NCBI GenBank assembly: GCA_013076295.1
Contig: RQOL01000466.1
Coordinates: forward strand, 1,612,001 to 1,676,000
Source: Sanderia malayensis
Taxonomy: Eukaryota > Cnidaria > Scyphozoa > Semaeostomeae > Pelagiidae
Direction: 5' to 3'
Length of the DNA: 64,000 nt
Part shown: in pieces, positions 21,076 to 34,300 of the stretch
How positions within the stretch are numbered: the stretch's first letter is position 1
Layout of the letters: each line of letters opens with the position of its first letter
Program-made: the position numbers and the translations under genes
Notes under the pieces: model-generated
Database searches by the model: none
What the model was told of the DNA's origin: nothing
The model's input: the letters and a program-made list of their open reading frames with translations, nothing else

Positions 21076-24000
21076 ATGGGTTTCATTGATGAATTGAAGG
21101 ATGCGAAATTCTGGAAAGCTGTGTTCGCTGAATTTTTAGCAACGATGATATTCCTGCTTGTCGTTACGACAGTTGCATGCGCTTCAGGCATTGGAAAAGT
21201 TGGTAGCAGCGCGGCCGTGGCAGTGCAGATAGGCTTGGGTATCTCGTTGGCCATCGCTACTCTTGCACAGTGCATTGGCCATGTAAGTGGGGGTCACATT
21301 AACCCTGCTGTTACAGCTGGCATGATGGCGATTAGAAAAATATCCCCACTCAAAGGAATATTCTACATCCTTGCCCAAATGATTGGAGGTAAGTAACTTT
21401 GGATAATATTCGCCCCGCTAGGGAGAAATTTATAACGTTACGGTATGTACTCTGAATAGCAAATTCCGCCTAATTTACTTGAAACGGTTTTAAGCGGGAT
21501 TTTACAAAAGCGCTTCACCTCATAGTACATGTCGGTCAAAAGGGTATTGAATGGGTCTGGCCCGCCCAAATAGAGCTAGAAGACATTGCTTACATAAAAA
21601 ACATTACCAGTTGTTATTAAATATTAAAACTAACCTTTATTGTTTGGCGGTATGCACAAGATATTCCTGAATATGAACTAAAGAGCGCGCTGGTTTTGAT
21701 CAATATTAATTTGCCCTTTTATCCATGTTGTTTGCTGGAAAAGAAAACACGGAATTCAAGTAGTTGTTATGAATAACCGAAGAAAAACGAATCTCAAAAG
21801 AATAAAAAGTTATATTCTTTCTATTGAATCAATGTCAGGTTTTTAATTTCAATTTACAGAAAAAGTGAACATGGTAGGTCCAAGTGGAGGTACTCTCGTT
21901 CTGAAAACCCTGCAGGGTGGAATTAAACCTGTATATGGCTTCATACCATGTAGATAATTTGAATTGAGGATTAATTTTCAATCGTCAGAAATCCCTCATA
22001 GACGCATATGGATCGAGACCGCTACCTACAGTGCTCCAAACTGCTCTATGACCGAGACCGCTACCTGCAGTATATTCGCTGGATATTTAAAAATTCTAAA
22101 TAAAATAAATAAAACATAATGTAATATAATAGAAGTCAGGTTAATAAAATCAGAACATCTTTGATCAGAACAGCCATAAAAGTTTTTCATTGGTTTCTGA
22201 AAACTTCGCAGTTCATTCATTATTCTTGAGCTTAGTTTTAAAGTGTCTTCCTAGTTCTAGTTTAAATTTTTGGCCATATTTCCTATAAACCAATTTCTTA
22301 CGAAAAAAGCCACATCGGAACGGAAGGATTTTGTCCCTAGTACAAAACAAGAAACATCATCGATTCATCAGCATTAAAAAACTGCATTTGATTCGTGTTA
22401 TCAAATTCATAATTCAATGAGACTGTGGTTTTGGTTATCTCAGCACTGTCTCATAACAAATACGCGAAAACACGAAAGGAATAGTGGTTGATATGGCGAA
22501 GATTTACGTGCAGGCATCGTGTTCACTTTGGACCGAACGTGGGTGGACCCTCTTAAACATCTAACTTTGCACTCAAAACTTTGAAAATCATGTCAAGAGC
22601 TGCACATAACATCAGATTCAAGTTGAAATTTGAAGCAATGGAAACTATGATCGCTTTTAATAATAAAAACGGGTAGCTTGAAAACTCAAAACTTTCCACG
22701 CCCAATTCAGTGACACGCCACCACCTTGCTACAGGTTGCGTGCTGCAAAGCGATGAATGGTAGCAAGCAAAAGCGTTGATAAATTCATACGAATTTGTTT
22801 ACAAATTTAACCTGGTATTTGAAGGCTTGTTGCTCTTAATCAGTGAAACGTCGAGAGGGTTTTCATTGAGCATACACTGTGAATGTAATGATTCACAACC
22901 CACAAATGGTGAAACTGCCTTGATGGCTTTCCCGCTCAATACAACACAAGAAAACCGAAGTAATTTGTGAGAATACAACTTTGAATTGATTAAATTTCAA
23001 ACGATGCCCACTTTCCTCATTGACCAAACCATTTGCTATATCTTTAAACATTTAAACATTATAAACCATGAAGCATTAATAATATTCTATATTTTTGGAG
23101 ACTTATTGAGTGTAAGATTGTCATGAAAACGTTGGTAATTTTAGCTTAAGCCTATGTGCTCATAACTAAGCCAAAGCCCCAGGCCTGAATTCGCAACTCG
23201 AATGTGAAAAATTCTTACAATATCCCACAAAGGAGCCAATACCCAATAAATGGCTCAGAAACACACAGTAAATTAGAGGCTTGGGGCAAACTTTAATAAT
23301 ACAAAGACTAAAATAAATCTAATATTCAACCACGTTTTAATATTTTGATACAATTATGTCTCCAAAACTCGACGGCATGGATAACGACAGTGGGTTGTTC
23401 TTCATTCATGATTTTCATGTGCGACCTGAATAGTAAGCTCTTGCGGTGGTGAATATTTGATTAGCGAAAATGAAGATTATATCCACATTCTATGGGGAAT
23501 TTATATATTAGATTCATACTAATACTCCTCAAACTCAATGTAATTCTTAATAAGAGGAATGTCTCCCAAATTTCTAACCAATTTCAGACAGTTAAACACT
23601 GTGCTTAAAATGCTTTCGCAAGACAAGAATTGTTGCAACAAATTATTAACCAAGAAATAAGCATAGATCAAGCATTGTTAAGCTCAAAAAAGAAAAAGAT
23701 AACGTTCAGGATAATTTGCATCAAACGATGTGCAATACACGACATGGATACAACTTTTTAGTACCAAATAAATATAACCAGCTTGGTCGATTATAGCTCT
23801 AATAACCTAATACGACCAGTGATCCACTGGTCGCTATAAGCCACACACAGAATGTCCACACAGCACAAGACACATCGCGCAATTCTACTTCTTAATAATC
23901 ACTTCTAGCCGAACTAACTGATAAAAATTAAAAAGTATCATTTAATTTTTAGCAACTGCGGGGTCTGGTCTTGGATACGGGTTGATCCCGTATGCAAACA

Positions 24001-27000
24001 GAGCGACACTTGGAAACAATGGTGTAGCAGATGGCCTAAATGCTGGCCAGGCATTTGGATTGGAGCTGTTCTTCACATTCATTTTGATCCTGACAGTCTG
24101 CGCTGTTACAGACCCTGGAAAGAAAGTCGAGCCATATGGAACAACATTGGCTATTGGAATATCCATTCTCGTCTGCCATGTTTGTTTGGTGAGTGTTTAC
24201 ATTGTTGTATTCGATATGCAGTGAAAATTATCACACTTTTGCATTGTCGTGAAATGAAGTATAAATCCACTGCTGCGCCGTAATTTGCTCTGGAACTCGG
24301 GCGGAGCTCTGTTTTAGGTTCTCCTCAGCATCTCAAACTGACGTATTTTTGTCCAACCGCAGCACCCCAGTTTAGGTTGCACAAATTTCAACATTTTCGT
24401 CAACCGAAAGCAATTGATGATAAAATCGAAAATCCCAAAAAATATCGCAGAAAAATGACAAATAAAAATTTACTCTTCTAATCAACTATATATCTCCTTT
24501 AAGAAACTTGAATTATAACATTTCTACAATATCATTTATCCTCCTTTTTCGTGTGATCAGATATATTTAAATTGAACATTTATATATGTATTTGAGTATA
24601 AAACCCCAAACAAACAAGAAATGATAACATTAATATATTAATATATGAAAGATCTTTTCTATTAAGAAATATTTAATCTGTTCATCAGACATTTAACTTG
24701 TCCATGAAACTCTTTACAAATTTCATGCGGATCTTTCAAAATGGCGGAATCGCTGAGAATTCCCACAAAGATCTTATGATTGTAGCTGGTAATTGAAAAT
24801 GACATTCCCATGTTATCCTTCTGCGGAGGCCAAAAAGTGAATGTTTCCAGATCGTGTCCGGCCACTCTTATCATATTCTGTGGCCCGGGCACATTGGAAA
24901 ACACTCCTGTGGTCTTCTCGCAGACGAACCTGAAGATTGGTGTCATAATACGAGCCGGCATGACTGTGATAAGCAGGTCCATGGTCGGACCAATTGAAAA
25001 TGGTTCACCGGAGAACTTTAATTCATCCATTCGGGCTTTAGCCTCGTAAAGTTGGGCAAGAGGATCGCTAATTCCAGTGGGTAACCCCAGTTGTAGAATT
25101 GCAAAACGGTTCTCGAATTCCACCGCATCTTCGTCGATGTCTTTCCGCAGGTCAACAGGAAGAGAGACTTTCACTTCTTGCGGTGGCAATAAATTTCGCT
25201 CGTTGAAAAACTCTCTGATAGTGGCGGCCAAACAGCTGACAACTACATCATTCACCGTGGTTTTCGTTGCCGTTTTGATTCGCTTGACGACAGAGAAATC
25301 CAATGGTTCAGACCACGTGATCCTCTTAGAGCCACTGAGCGGTTTGCCGTGCAATAGCGTGTCATCAGCTTTGCGTGCAAGCATCTTGATCAGGAATATT
25401 GGGCTCAGGAACATGCCTTTGGCGATCATGAACAGCCTGTCATGCTCTGAATACTTGTTCAGCGGTACGGGCGTGGCCTTGTTGTCTGGCAACTGGCTGG
25501 TCATGAAATTCACCAACGACACCCCATCCGCCATACTGTGGTGCATGCGAAACATAGCTGCCGTCTTCGTGACGTCACCTTCAACCCATGGAATCACAAT
25601 GAACTCCCATTGGGACTTGCCCTTTTCGAACGGCCTTGAGCACAACAGTGAGAGGATGTGTCGCAACGCGTCCTTCGAGGTGACTGTGTCTGGCCATTTT
25701 GTCACATGATCCGTGATATTGAAATCACTCTCTTCCGTCCAAAAGTGATTAAAATAGCCGGCAGTCACGTGTTTCTTCACTCTTCGATAAGGGCTCTTCC
25801 CTTTCCCTTTTTTGTCTTCACATTTTCTATCCACCATTGTAGTGAAGAATTTCTCTCTCATGTCTTCAACATCCACATCGCCATCGAAAACAACGAGAGT
25901 GTTAATAATACCCAGATTCGTGGGCTTATCTTGCATCCACAATGCATCGCCGCTCGATACTGCTTCAACATCATACAGGGCTTCGTAGATTTTCCTTTCA
26001 ATCGTCTTCGCAACAAAGAACAAAAACACAAATGGAGAAATCGGGATAATTATATACAGGATCATGATCAACCATGCAAACATACAGAAAAACAGCTGAA
26101 ATAGCATTGTAAAGCCTGCAGTAATCCTCGATATAATTCCATAATTTATTCTATAATCTTTCAAGCTTTTCCCAGGCATTTTCTTTTTGCTGCTTTCGGT
26201 TATTTTTCCTGTTTTATTTTGGATGTCTTCCTCGTTGGCATTATCGTCTCTGCTCTTCTCCATGATAATGTGAACAAATATGTGCAATCGTGGTGAAGTA
26301 ACAGCAAATAATCTCACTCACTGACACACTTCCTCGTTGTCATCTATCTGCTTTCATCTGTCTACCCACGCGAAACGGTGAAATTGAAAGAAGAAAAGTG
26401 ATCACTGCACTGACTGACCATTTCGCACGACTAAAATAATAAACTCTGCAATTGGACTTTGACCCGGATCTCAACTTGTTTACAGTGCAAAGATCAAACA
26501 CGCGCGACGCTTCATTAATCGCTTTACGCGTCACGTGACTAAAACAACAATGTAAATACAGTCAACTCTGTCTTATTCCATCACCCTGGCTCTGGCACCC
26601 CGGGGAAGCGTGAAAATGTTCGAATAACAACAAGTTCGAATTTCGCTCGAATCAAATAGAGTTCGAATTACACGAGTTCGAACTATGCAGACTTGACTGT
26701 ACATTGTTAGTAAACATTCATACCAGCGCAGCGCATGACACTGAGGTACATACAACAGAGTAATTCAACGCATGCAGCAAGAAAGAGAACTGTTTCTTTT
26801 TACCACACCAAACATTTTATTTTTTCTGCCATTTCCGAGAAAAAATGCGTCTTTTTCACTCATTAGTATAACCAAGCCAATTGAAGTTTGAAATAATCTT
26901 GTTTTTGTTTATTATTTGTTTACATAATTGTTGTCGAAAAATTTTTTAATGTCGAATTATAACTTGGCTTGCAAGACAACACAGGATAAATAAGATCTTT

Positions 27001-27718
27001 TGCGAAAGTAAATTTAACGACGTTTGTTTGCTTGTTAATCAATTTGTTAGTTCAATTTACCTGTATCCCGTTACTAATTTAATTGCTGCCAAAGCAATAC
27101 CATGTGTTTATACTTGGTGGTGTACAAAATTGTAATGATGACGATGACTATTATTATCAGTGAAAAAACAAATTTTTTCATTGGAATTTTAGATTCCATA
27201 CACTGGATGCTCAGTTAACCCAGCAAGATCATTCGGACCTGCTCTTGTGATGAACATGTTCGAGAATCACTGGGTAAGTAAACTAGAAACACAAATCACA
27301 GGACAACATATAGCCTTCCACTTGATGTAGCTATGTATGCCTTCAAAATAATGTAGCAAAGAGATTTATTTTATCAGGTTCGTTCCCCACAAACGGACAG
27401 AAAATTTCTCTCAAACAAAATAAAGATCAGAAAATTTCTCTCAAACACAATATAAATAAAGAATTAAATTGTGTTTAAACTAAATAGAGTTCGAGCTACA
27501 CGAGTTCGAACAATGCAGATTTCAGTGTATTAATTTCAATTTACACTCATGGTATATATATCTTTTTCCAAAAGGTCTTCTGGGTTGGCCCTATTCTCGG
27601 CGGAATATTGGCTGCAGTGCTCTACGAATATCTTTTCAAAACGGAAACAAAACAAGGGGATGACAGAGCAGATGTCAGCTCAAATAATGAAAACACAGAG
27701 TTAAAAGGAAGAGTTTAA
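21076..27718 (+). CDS. aquaporin, AQP1/AQP4-like water channel
   Basis: Integral membrane water channel. Four exons: 21076-21388, 23953-24188, 27193-27273, 27575-27718, in phase, giving 257 residues, the usual MIP length. The start is the ATG at 21076 ([13 protein letters not shown]). Six hydrophobic segments are present. The first half-helix motif is [11 protein letters not shown] (about residue 70-80). The second is [14 protein letters not shown] (about 187-200), carrying the ar/R filter Arg after NPA, and a filter His in CHVC. The Cys three residues before NPA matches the mercury-sensitive Cys of AQP1. These features are those of an orthodox water-selective channel and not an aquaglyceroporin. 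The short C-terminus is acidic and Asn-rich. Intron 2 (24189-27192) contains an acyltransferase gene on the other strand. Confidence 0.95.
24662..26263 (-). CDS. WS/DGAT-family O-acyltransferase (wax ester synthase / diacylglycerol acyltransferase), single exon
   Basis: Predicted to acylate fatty alcohols or diacylglycerol with acyl-CoA, making wax esters or triacylglycerol at the ER. One uninterrupted frame. The first ATG is at 26263, giving 533 residues; the open frame extends upstream to 26317 without another ATG. Seen: a charged cytosolic N-terminus, a long hydrophobic segment (about 45-87), GDALWMQD near the domain start, the catalytic motif HHSMADG (about 241-247, the HHxxxDG of the family), a [10 protein letters not shown] stretch, VSLPVDLR, and C-terminal VFSNVPGPQ, which is characteristic of the WS_DGAT_C domain. 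The gene is intronless and nested antisense in aquaporin intron 2. This fits retroposition or an old transfer; related WSD1-like genes occur in plants, bacteria and some marine invertebrates. Substrate preference cannot be read from sequence. Confidence 0.92.
   Translation of the reverse strand: MEKSRDDNANEEDIQNKTGKITESSKKKMPGKSLKDYRINYGIISRITAGFTMLFQLFFCMFAWLIMILYIIIPISPFVFLFFVAKTIERKIYEALYDVEAVSSGDALWMQDKPTNLGIINTLVVFDGDVDVEDMREKFFTTMVDRKCEDKKGKGKSPYRRVKKHVTAGYFNHFWTEESDFNITDHVTKWPDTVTSKDALRHILSLLCSRPFEKGKSQWEFIVIPWVEGDVTKTAAMFRMHHSMADGVSLVNFMTSQLPDNKATPVPLNKYSEHDRLFMIAKGMFLSPIFLIKMLARKADDTLLHGKPLSGSKRITWSEPLDFSVVKRIKTATKTTVNDVVVSCLAATIREFFNERNLLPPQEVKVSLPVDLRKDIDEDAVEFENRFAILQLGLPTGISDPLAQLYEAKARMDELKFSGEPFSIGPTMDLLITVMPARIMTPIFRFVCEKTTGVFSNVPGPQNMIRVAGHDLETFTFWPPQKDNMGMSFSITSYNHKIFVGILSDSAILKDPHEICKEFHGQVKCLMNRLNIS
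26559..26699. mobile_element. MITE with CAGTCAA ends and TA target duplication
   Basis: 141 bp between the acyltransferase start and aquaporin exon 3. The left end CAGTCAACTCTG mirrors the right end CAGACTTGACTG, flanked by TA at 26557-26558 and 26700-26701. The interior is rich in AGTTCGAA motifs. A related fragment lies at about 27480-27530 and another at 60202-60290. Confidence 0.75.
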
Positions 27719-28248
27719 GTCTTACTATAGAGTCAGAAGAAAAGGATTTTTGTAGTGCAGATGTTTTTAACTTACTAATACTACCACTATTTCTATATAC
27801 TACGCTAGATGCAGTACTTAAGAGACACGTTTTTAATTTAATGGTCTTCACCTTTTGATGTTTTGACATTGGTACACTTTTTACCTTTTAACAGTTCAAG
27901 GTCTTTTTACCTTGATCTAACAGTGTTTACCTTACCTTTTACATTTCACTTTACATTTTACAATTCTATTAGCAATATATTCATCATTGCATAACTTAAT
28001 CATAATTAGAGTGAGTTTTGGATTCAAGTTCTTTATGTTTCAAGTACTTCTTTGCTTTAAGACATCTGGCGTGGAAAGAAAATAAAACAGCCAATTTTGA
28101 ATACGAGGCATTGCACAGCCAAACGAGACTGAATGCGTTGTCATGGATATAAAGCATGTAAATACATGGCCTAGGCAAAAGGACGCCAAACTTGCCAAAA
28201 CTTCGTTTCAGTGTTGTCGTGCTATTGCTCAAGAAATTGAAATCAATC

Positions 28249-29691
28249 ATGTCACTTTTAGCGACATCTTTTAGGTTCGAAAAAGAAAGCAGCAAAGGAA
28301 ATGCATTGCAGAAAGCCATGGGAAGACAGGCATCCAAAGTTAAGGTATGTTTTGATGAATTTCGTAGATTTTACATTCGTTTTCAATTGTTTGAGTAGAT
28401 GAGTTGAGTGGAAATATAGGCCAGGCGCAGGCCGGCTTAACTAAACCTGATGCTACCGCGATTTATTACTGAGATAAATATCTATGATAGACAATATCTA
28501 TTCTATACAGGAAGATGAAAAATATTCTGACAGAGCAAATGAAGAATACAAGTAAGTAAAACCAAGGCCTCAACTCAACTAACATTTACATGCCTAACAT
28601 TTGCATTGAAATATCTGCTTGATTGGTGAAATCGCACATCCACATCTGAACTTTGGGGTGGGGGTAATTCAAAAAGTCCCCTTAAAAATGTTTCATTTTG
28701 CTTTCCCAAAATGTGATGATGATGTTGTGATAGACATCTATTCACTTACAAAAACTTTAAATAACTGTATGTACATGAAACAGTTATTGCAAAAAGTTAA
28801 AAATAGTAGACTTACTATTGATTGGAAAACATCACTTTATTCCATAATTTTTTTTGTATTCCATATTCCATATCTTCTTTATTTCTTATGGCTACCTCTG
28901 AAATTGAATTATATATATATTAAATTAATTCACAAATTTATTTGCTATAATAACCTTAGCTTAACCAAGCAGTACTCGGCCTGTATTTCCCACTCCTGAA
29001 TTGTATTATTACGCATGAGCCTTAATCTAGCTTACTACAGGTGTACCTACTAATGGATGATGAAAATTGTTAAAAATACATGTGTACCTATACCTGTAAT
29101 TTTCTTTCCAGAAATTCAAGAGTAAATGAAATAGCAAAATGGAGTGAGAGCCTTGAAGAGGTTAATTTCAAGCAATATTCCTATGAAATTCAACCCGTGT
29201 TTAGTCCAAGTTGTCTCCATGAAGGGAAGGGGCCATTTTTAACTTTTCTTCTTCAAACGTAGGCCAGCCAAAGGCGAAGGGTTAAGCGAGAGATTCGTGG
29301 AATTAATGAAGAAGTACGACTGGCAGGATGTGCACTAGTTAAAGTAAGTAATTCTGGACAGTATGGGACTTAAAAGCAAGTAAATACCCACATTTCAGCG
29401 CCTTCAATTCTTTCCTTTGGTTCCTTTCCTCGCCTTTGAAATGCAGTTCGTTCAAAGGGGCGATCACGTTTTTTGATTTGCATCCAATTATGCGCCAAAC
29501 CTCCTTTTAGAATTTCAAGTAGAGGCTACTATCGAATGACTTCACCAATGCACTTGTTGTTATTTGCTTACTTTTATTAAATTTCTCAGGTGAGACGAGC
29601 CCAGCTAAAGAAATTATTAGAAGACGAGCATAAACAATACGAAGAAGAACTTGTTGCACTTGGCAAAGCATTCTACGTGGAAAGAATATAG
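28249..29691 (+). CDS. CFAP141: cilia- and flagella-associated protein 141
   Basis: Small microtubule-inner protein of motile-cilium doublets (C1orf189 in human). Five exons: 28249-28344, 28511-28551, 29112-29160, 29263-29343, 29590-29691, all in phase, 122 residues against about 100 in human. Seen: QKAMGRQ near the N-terminus, matching QKAMG of the family; a basic QRRRVKREI segment; and the diagnostic C-terminus with EDEHKQYEEEL followed by GKAFYVERI. The protein is charged and helical, without a signal or membrane segment. The start ATG at 28249 is the in-frame methionine upstream of the conserved block; an extra upstream exon is possible. The assignment rests mostly on the C-terminal 40 residues. 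Confidence 0.85.
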
Positions 29692-31392
29692 TTTCCTCTA
29701 CTTTCATTCCCTCTTAAATACTTGATAAATTTCAAGTCACTTCTCCAAAGTGCATTATGTAAAATATTGATACGGTTTACTGTAATTGTTTAACAATAAA
29801 TGTTTTAGTTTTCATAAAGAATATAAGAAAATATCAATCTGTAACAAATGCTTCTTTCTTTGTCTCACTCATGACATGCTTATTATCACACACGCTTGCC
29901 CTGAACATCATTTTATCGCCAGAACCTTTTGAAATTAAGATGACAAGGCCAGTTTGCAAATTGAAACATGAATATATAATTGGATAATACAAAGATATGG
30001 TTAAATTACTGGAAATGTGTGTGCCTTGTAATACATCATACCTTACCTATATAAAACTAAGCTTCAAAGAGCTTTACACTTTCATATCGTATACACAGTA
30101 CACAACGAGGACAACAAGCAATATGTTGATTATTATTTATAGCATTAAATTCAGGCTTTAGTATACATTTTAAACCTTCGGTTATTTATTTATGAACAAA
30201 CGGAAATTGCAAATGCTTTATTATTACGATACAATATAAATGTCACGTCATGGCTGTTATGAAACATTACAAATAATAATTATAACTAGTTTAATATCAA
30301 ACGATGTCAATTTAGAAAAATATCGCTCAAATTTGCAAAAAAATTATTTTTTATCTGTAAATAATACATTGAGAAAGTCTTGGATTCATTTTTGCATTTG
30401 CTATTTAAACGTTACGTGTATATGCTCGGACATTTTCAGCAAAATTGCTCTGCTAACTGCTAGGAAACATGCTCTGCATTTTAAAACGATTCAGAGACGC
30501 TGAATGTTAAAAACAAATTGGTTCATCGGTTAGAAATCTATCTACATTTCAAACGGTATTTGTCAAAACTCAACAACAGGAAACACAAAAATACAAACTG
30601 CATTAGCAGCAAACTCTATATTACCCATGCGGACAATAACAGTACGATTTTAACACACAAAGCAGCAGAGGGACAAAACTGCGCGCGTGTCTTGAATGAA
30701 GAATCTAAGTAGACCTGCATTACAGTCGGAAATCACTCAGTTTGCACAGTTCTAGTTTGTGGAGACATTTTGAGAATGCAAGTATCTGACTAGCAGATAT
30801 CAACCTCGCGATTAATTATAGCAAAATCAAGATAGCTCCTTTGAAATCCGCTGTAAATAGAAAACAATCGGAAAGATGCAATCTGAACGCTATCTCGACG
30901 GCTCGGGATGTCTTATCTATGATACGATAATACTGTGCATGTGGAGTATATTGGACTGTAGGTATATTACAAGACACTTTGTTTTTGACGCCGCAATTAT
31001 TTCCTTTGTACGATGAATGGTCGTATTATACCGAGAAAGCGAAATGCCATGCGTAAAGTGAACTGTACATTGGATACAAAATGAATGTAGCTACTATCGC
31101 CAATTATTTGCATTTGAATAAGAGTATTTGGACAGCAGTGGAAACGTCTTAAAACCGTATATAGCAATATCTAAGGAAATACATAAATAACTTATGAATT
31201 ATTGGCATAATAATAATACAAGGCAAAATGTGTTGTCGTTGAAAAGGATCACGACGAGACGAACCAAGGTCGATATTTCTAAATTTGGTAACTGCAAGAG
31301 TGACGTTAACGTCCTGCACTGTTGGTACTAAAGCGTGGCAAGAACAGGCCTTGTAATTAGAATGAAACATAGAACCGCAAACAAATTCTGCT
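29692..31392. other. convergent intergenic region between CFAP141 and the RhoGAP gene
   Basis: Both neighbours end here. AATAAA at 29795-29800 serves CFAP141. On the minus strand AATAAA (TTTATT on +) at about 30185-30190 and 30217-30222 could end the RhoGAP transcript. No further exon was recognised, although the vertebrate RhoGAP orthologue has a longer tail. Confidence 0.5.
29795..29800 (+). terminator. poly(A) signal AATAAA of CFAP141
   Basis: Lies 104 bases after the CFAP141 stop, at the usual distance. Confidence 0.6.
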
Positions 31393-34300
31393 TTACCTAG
31401 GATACATCTTGCTGTATTTCATACTCGACTGTCCGGTTATCGGTGGACCGGTTCTCCATTCTTGCACCCGGACAAGGTCTGGATTCGTGTTATCATGGTG
31501 TCTTGAGTGAGGCGCAGTTGGAGTGTTCAGTGAAGTGACTTTCAGGTCATTTCTCATCGACGGAAATGCCGACGTAGCAGTGGTCGTCGTGACAGTCGCA
31601 CTTCTACTTGATCTACTACTATCAATGCCGTCCGTTAAGTTTCTTTTCGCCGTCGGCCAATTCGAATTGGCAACCTTAGAGTCAGTAGATGCTTGCCGTT
31701 GAAGGTTATTCAACAATGCAGCTAATTCCGAGTTTTCCCCCGTCAGCTCGTCCATGTGCGACTCTTGGAGTAATTCCACTACTTGTTGTACATTTCTATC
31801 TAGTCTTTTCCACGACGAATCGATACTCTCGCGCAGTGGGTTCTCGTACGTCTCGTACTTAGCTACACGACTCGGGCTGGCCGGTACATCCCCGGCAGAC
31901 ACTAGAACTCTCTGCGTCATGTTGGGATTTTTCAATTCAAACGGCCTGACTTGTTGCTGAGTCTTTTGTCGCAGACTTGCCACTTTCTGTTCGTCGGTTT
32001 TATTCAAATCACTCTCATAGATATGGTCCTTTGTCGTTTTGCTACTGTCCTGTAGAATACTCGAGACTTTTTTCTCCAATTCTTGCTTCTTCTGTTTGAA
32101 AGTATCAAACCGTGCCGCCATGTCCGCGTAGTACATCGGTGAGTTTACTTTGGCTGCGCTTAGGCCGATAACTTTGGTTTTCAAAGGTTTGTTTAGGCCT
32201 CGTATAGATGCGGCGAAATTCGCGCGTCCATTCGCAGAACTCACCTTATTACTGTCCGAATTTCCACGTCGCACCAGCTTCCCGTCCTTTTCCTGATAAT
32301 TGGGATCTAGCAAGATTCTAAGCTTCTCATCCAAGCTCTTTGCTCCCAGATTCTCCACAGACGTCATTGGTTTAGCCGCCGTCGGCGATGATAATTTCTT
32401 GTCTTCATCGATCGACTCAAATTGTCCTAAGAACAAATCGAGTTGTCGCCTTTCTTGCTCTCTCTGCTCGATTTCCTCCGGCGTTAACGCGTATGATGGC
32501 GACTTCTCATCGCTACTACTCACGCTACTGCCCGCCGAGATGCTTCGTAGCGGTACACGGTATTTCCTATTGGGTAACGGACTTGGCAATGAATCCAAGC
32601 TCTCTTTTCGACTACTGGAGTTACTATCACTCGTCGAGCTTATCGTATCGCTGTCGCGTAAAACGGTAGGCGACGTAGAGTCGTCGCCGATACTATCGTC
32701 CTCATCTTGTCGCAAATCGCGTAGTGTTCTCTCGCGTTCGCGATCGATCTTGTCCTTCTCGATCTGTCGGTGATCTATCGCGGCCTGATGCTGATTACTG
32801 ACCTGTTGGAGACGTAGCTTGGTTTTTTCGCTGAGCATTGCAGCTTTGTACGAATCGAGATTCGCTTCCCGTTGTTTCGCATCCTCCCGAACGGTCACCT
32901 CAGCTCGTACCGGTATCTGGAATCTGATATTCGCCGTCGCACCGCGATTCGCTACAGGTGGCTTTTGCGTTTCGTCACTTTTCGATCTGCCGGTGTCCGG
33001 TTTCATTTGGGCTCGGTTTTGATTCGTTGGACCCGTTCCGGCAGTCGGGCCAGAGGTAGTCGGACCAGAAGCAGTCGGAGCAGGAGTGGCAGGCCCAAGC
33101 GGTAAAGCTCGCGAATATTTCGATTTGATCCTTGATTTCACCCGCGTTTGATCCTCATCCATTTCGCCCTCTGATCGATAGCTAGGTTTCGACGGGGGGT
33201 CTAAATCACTTGATAATATCTGTGGATCTGATCCCATGCGTCGCAAATACGGTACTTCCTCGTTACCATTAGCGGGACATGCGTCCTGGTCTGGGCCGAA
33301 ACTCTGCTCACCTTTACCCATCTTTTTCGAGAACACAGGTGACATTGCCTTGTTTCGAATTTTCATTGATATCCCAGACGTAAAGTTCGTCAATGACATT
33401 ATTGCAGAAGCTACAGATTGCTGTAAAAGGAAAATAAATATGTAATAATCCGTAATAAGTTCAATCATAACGCAAAATAATCAAATATTTAATCAATCTT
33501 CAACTGCAATTTAATCCTTAATCCTTAGAATTAGCAGACTATAAAACTGACCTTATCTTTTCCTTTCGTTGGCTGGTCGCCACCTGAAATTATAAAAATA
33601 CACATCACCAACTCGTCAATAAAGCTGCTCTGTAATAAATCCCAACCAACAAATGAAGTGATGAATACAATTTCACAATAAGAATAAAATGCCTGGTTTG
33701 CACTACATACCATCATAACTCTCTGCCATTTGTCCAAGCGATTCCATCAGACCTTTTGATGCAACGTAGCACTTTCCATCGTTTTCAACTGGCTGTATAA
33801 TACAAAATTCAATCAGAAAAGTTAAACTTGGTACAACTATGCATGTGTGTATGTATGTATGTATGTATGTATGTATGTATGTATGTATGTATGTATGTAT
33901 GTATGTAGTATGTATGTATGTATGTATGTATGTATGTATATAAGCTATGAATGTATGTATGCATGTATGTATGTATGTATGTATGTATGTATGTATGCAT
34001 GTATGTATGTATGTATGCATGCATGTATGTATGTATGTATGTATGTATTTATGTATTTATGTATTTATGTATGTATGTATGTATGTATGTATGTATGTAT
34101 GTATGTATGCATATTCAAAAATGCTTCAGAACAATATCAACTGCTATGTACAAAACTGTTAAAAATTGGGTCTACTTAGTAATGAACCGTTGTTTACCTT
34201 GACCGTTTCTTCGACCACTTGTTCGATGCTATCGTCATCGGCGTATATCCAGTCAGCTTGGTGAATAAGGGTTTCGATTATCCTGCATTGGTCGGACATA

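Noticed and set aside
22013..22069. Repeated GAGACCGCTACCT segment
   Set aside because: Only two short copies in an aquaporin intron; no structure beyond a small duplication.
25077..26104. Plus-strand frames of 210 and 148 codons
   Set aside because: Shadows antisense to the acyltransferase coding region.
26264..26317. Eighteen extra codons at the acyltransferase N-terminus
   Set aside because: The upstream start would be GTG; the first ATG is at 26263.
32300..32773. Serine/leucine-rich plus-strand frame of 157 codons
   Set aside because: Antisense shadow of the Ser-rich RhoGAP tail exon.
33703..34202. Overlapping frames of MYVC and YIHT repeats on both strands
   Set aside because: By-products of the TATG microsatellite in a RhoGAP intron.
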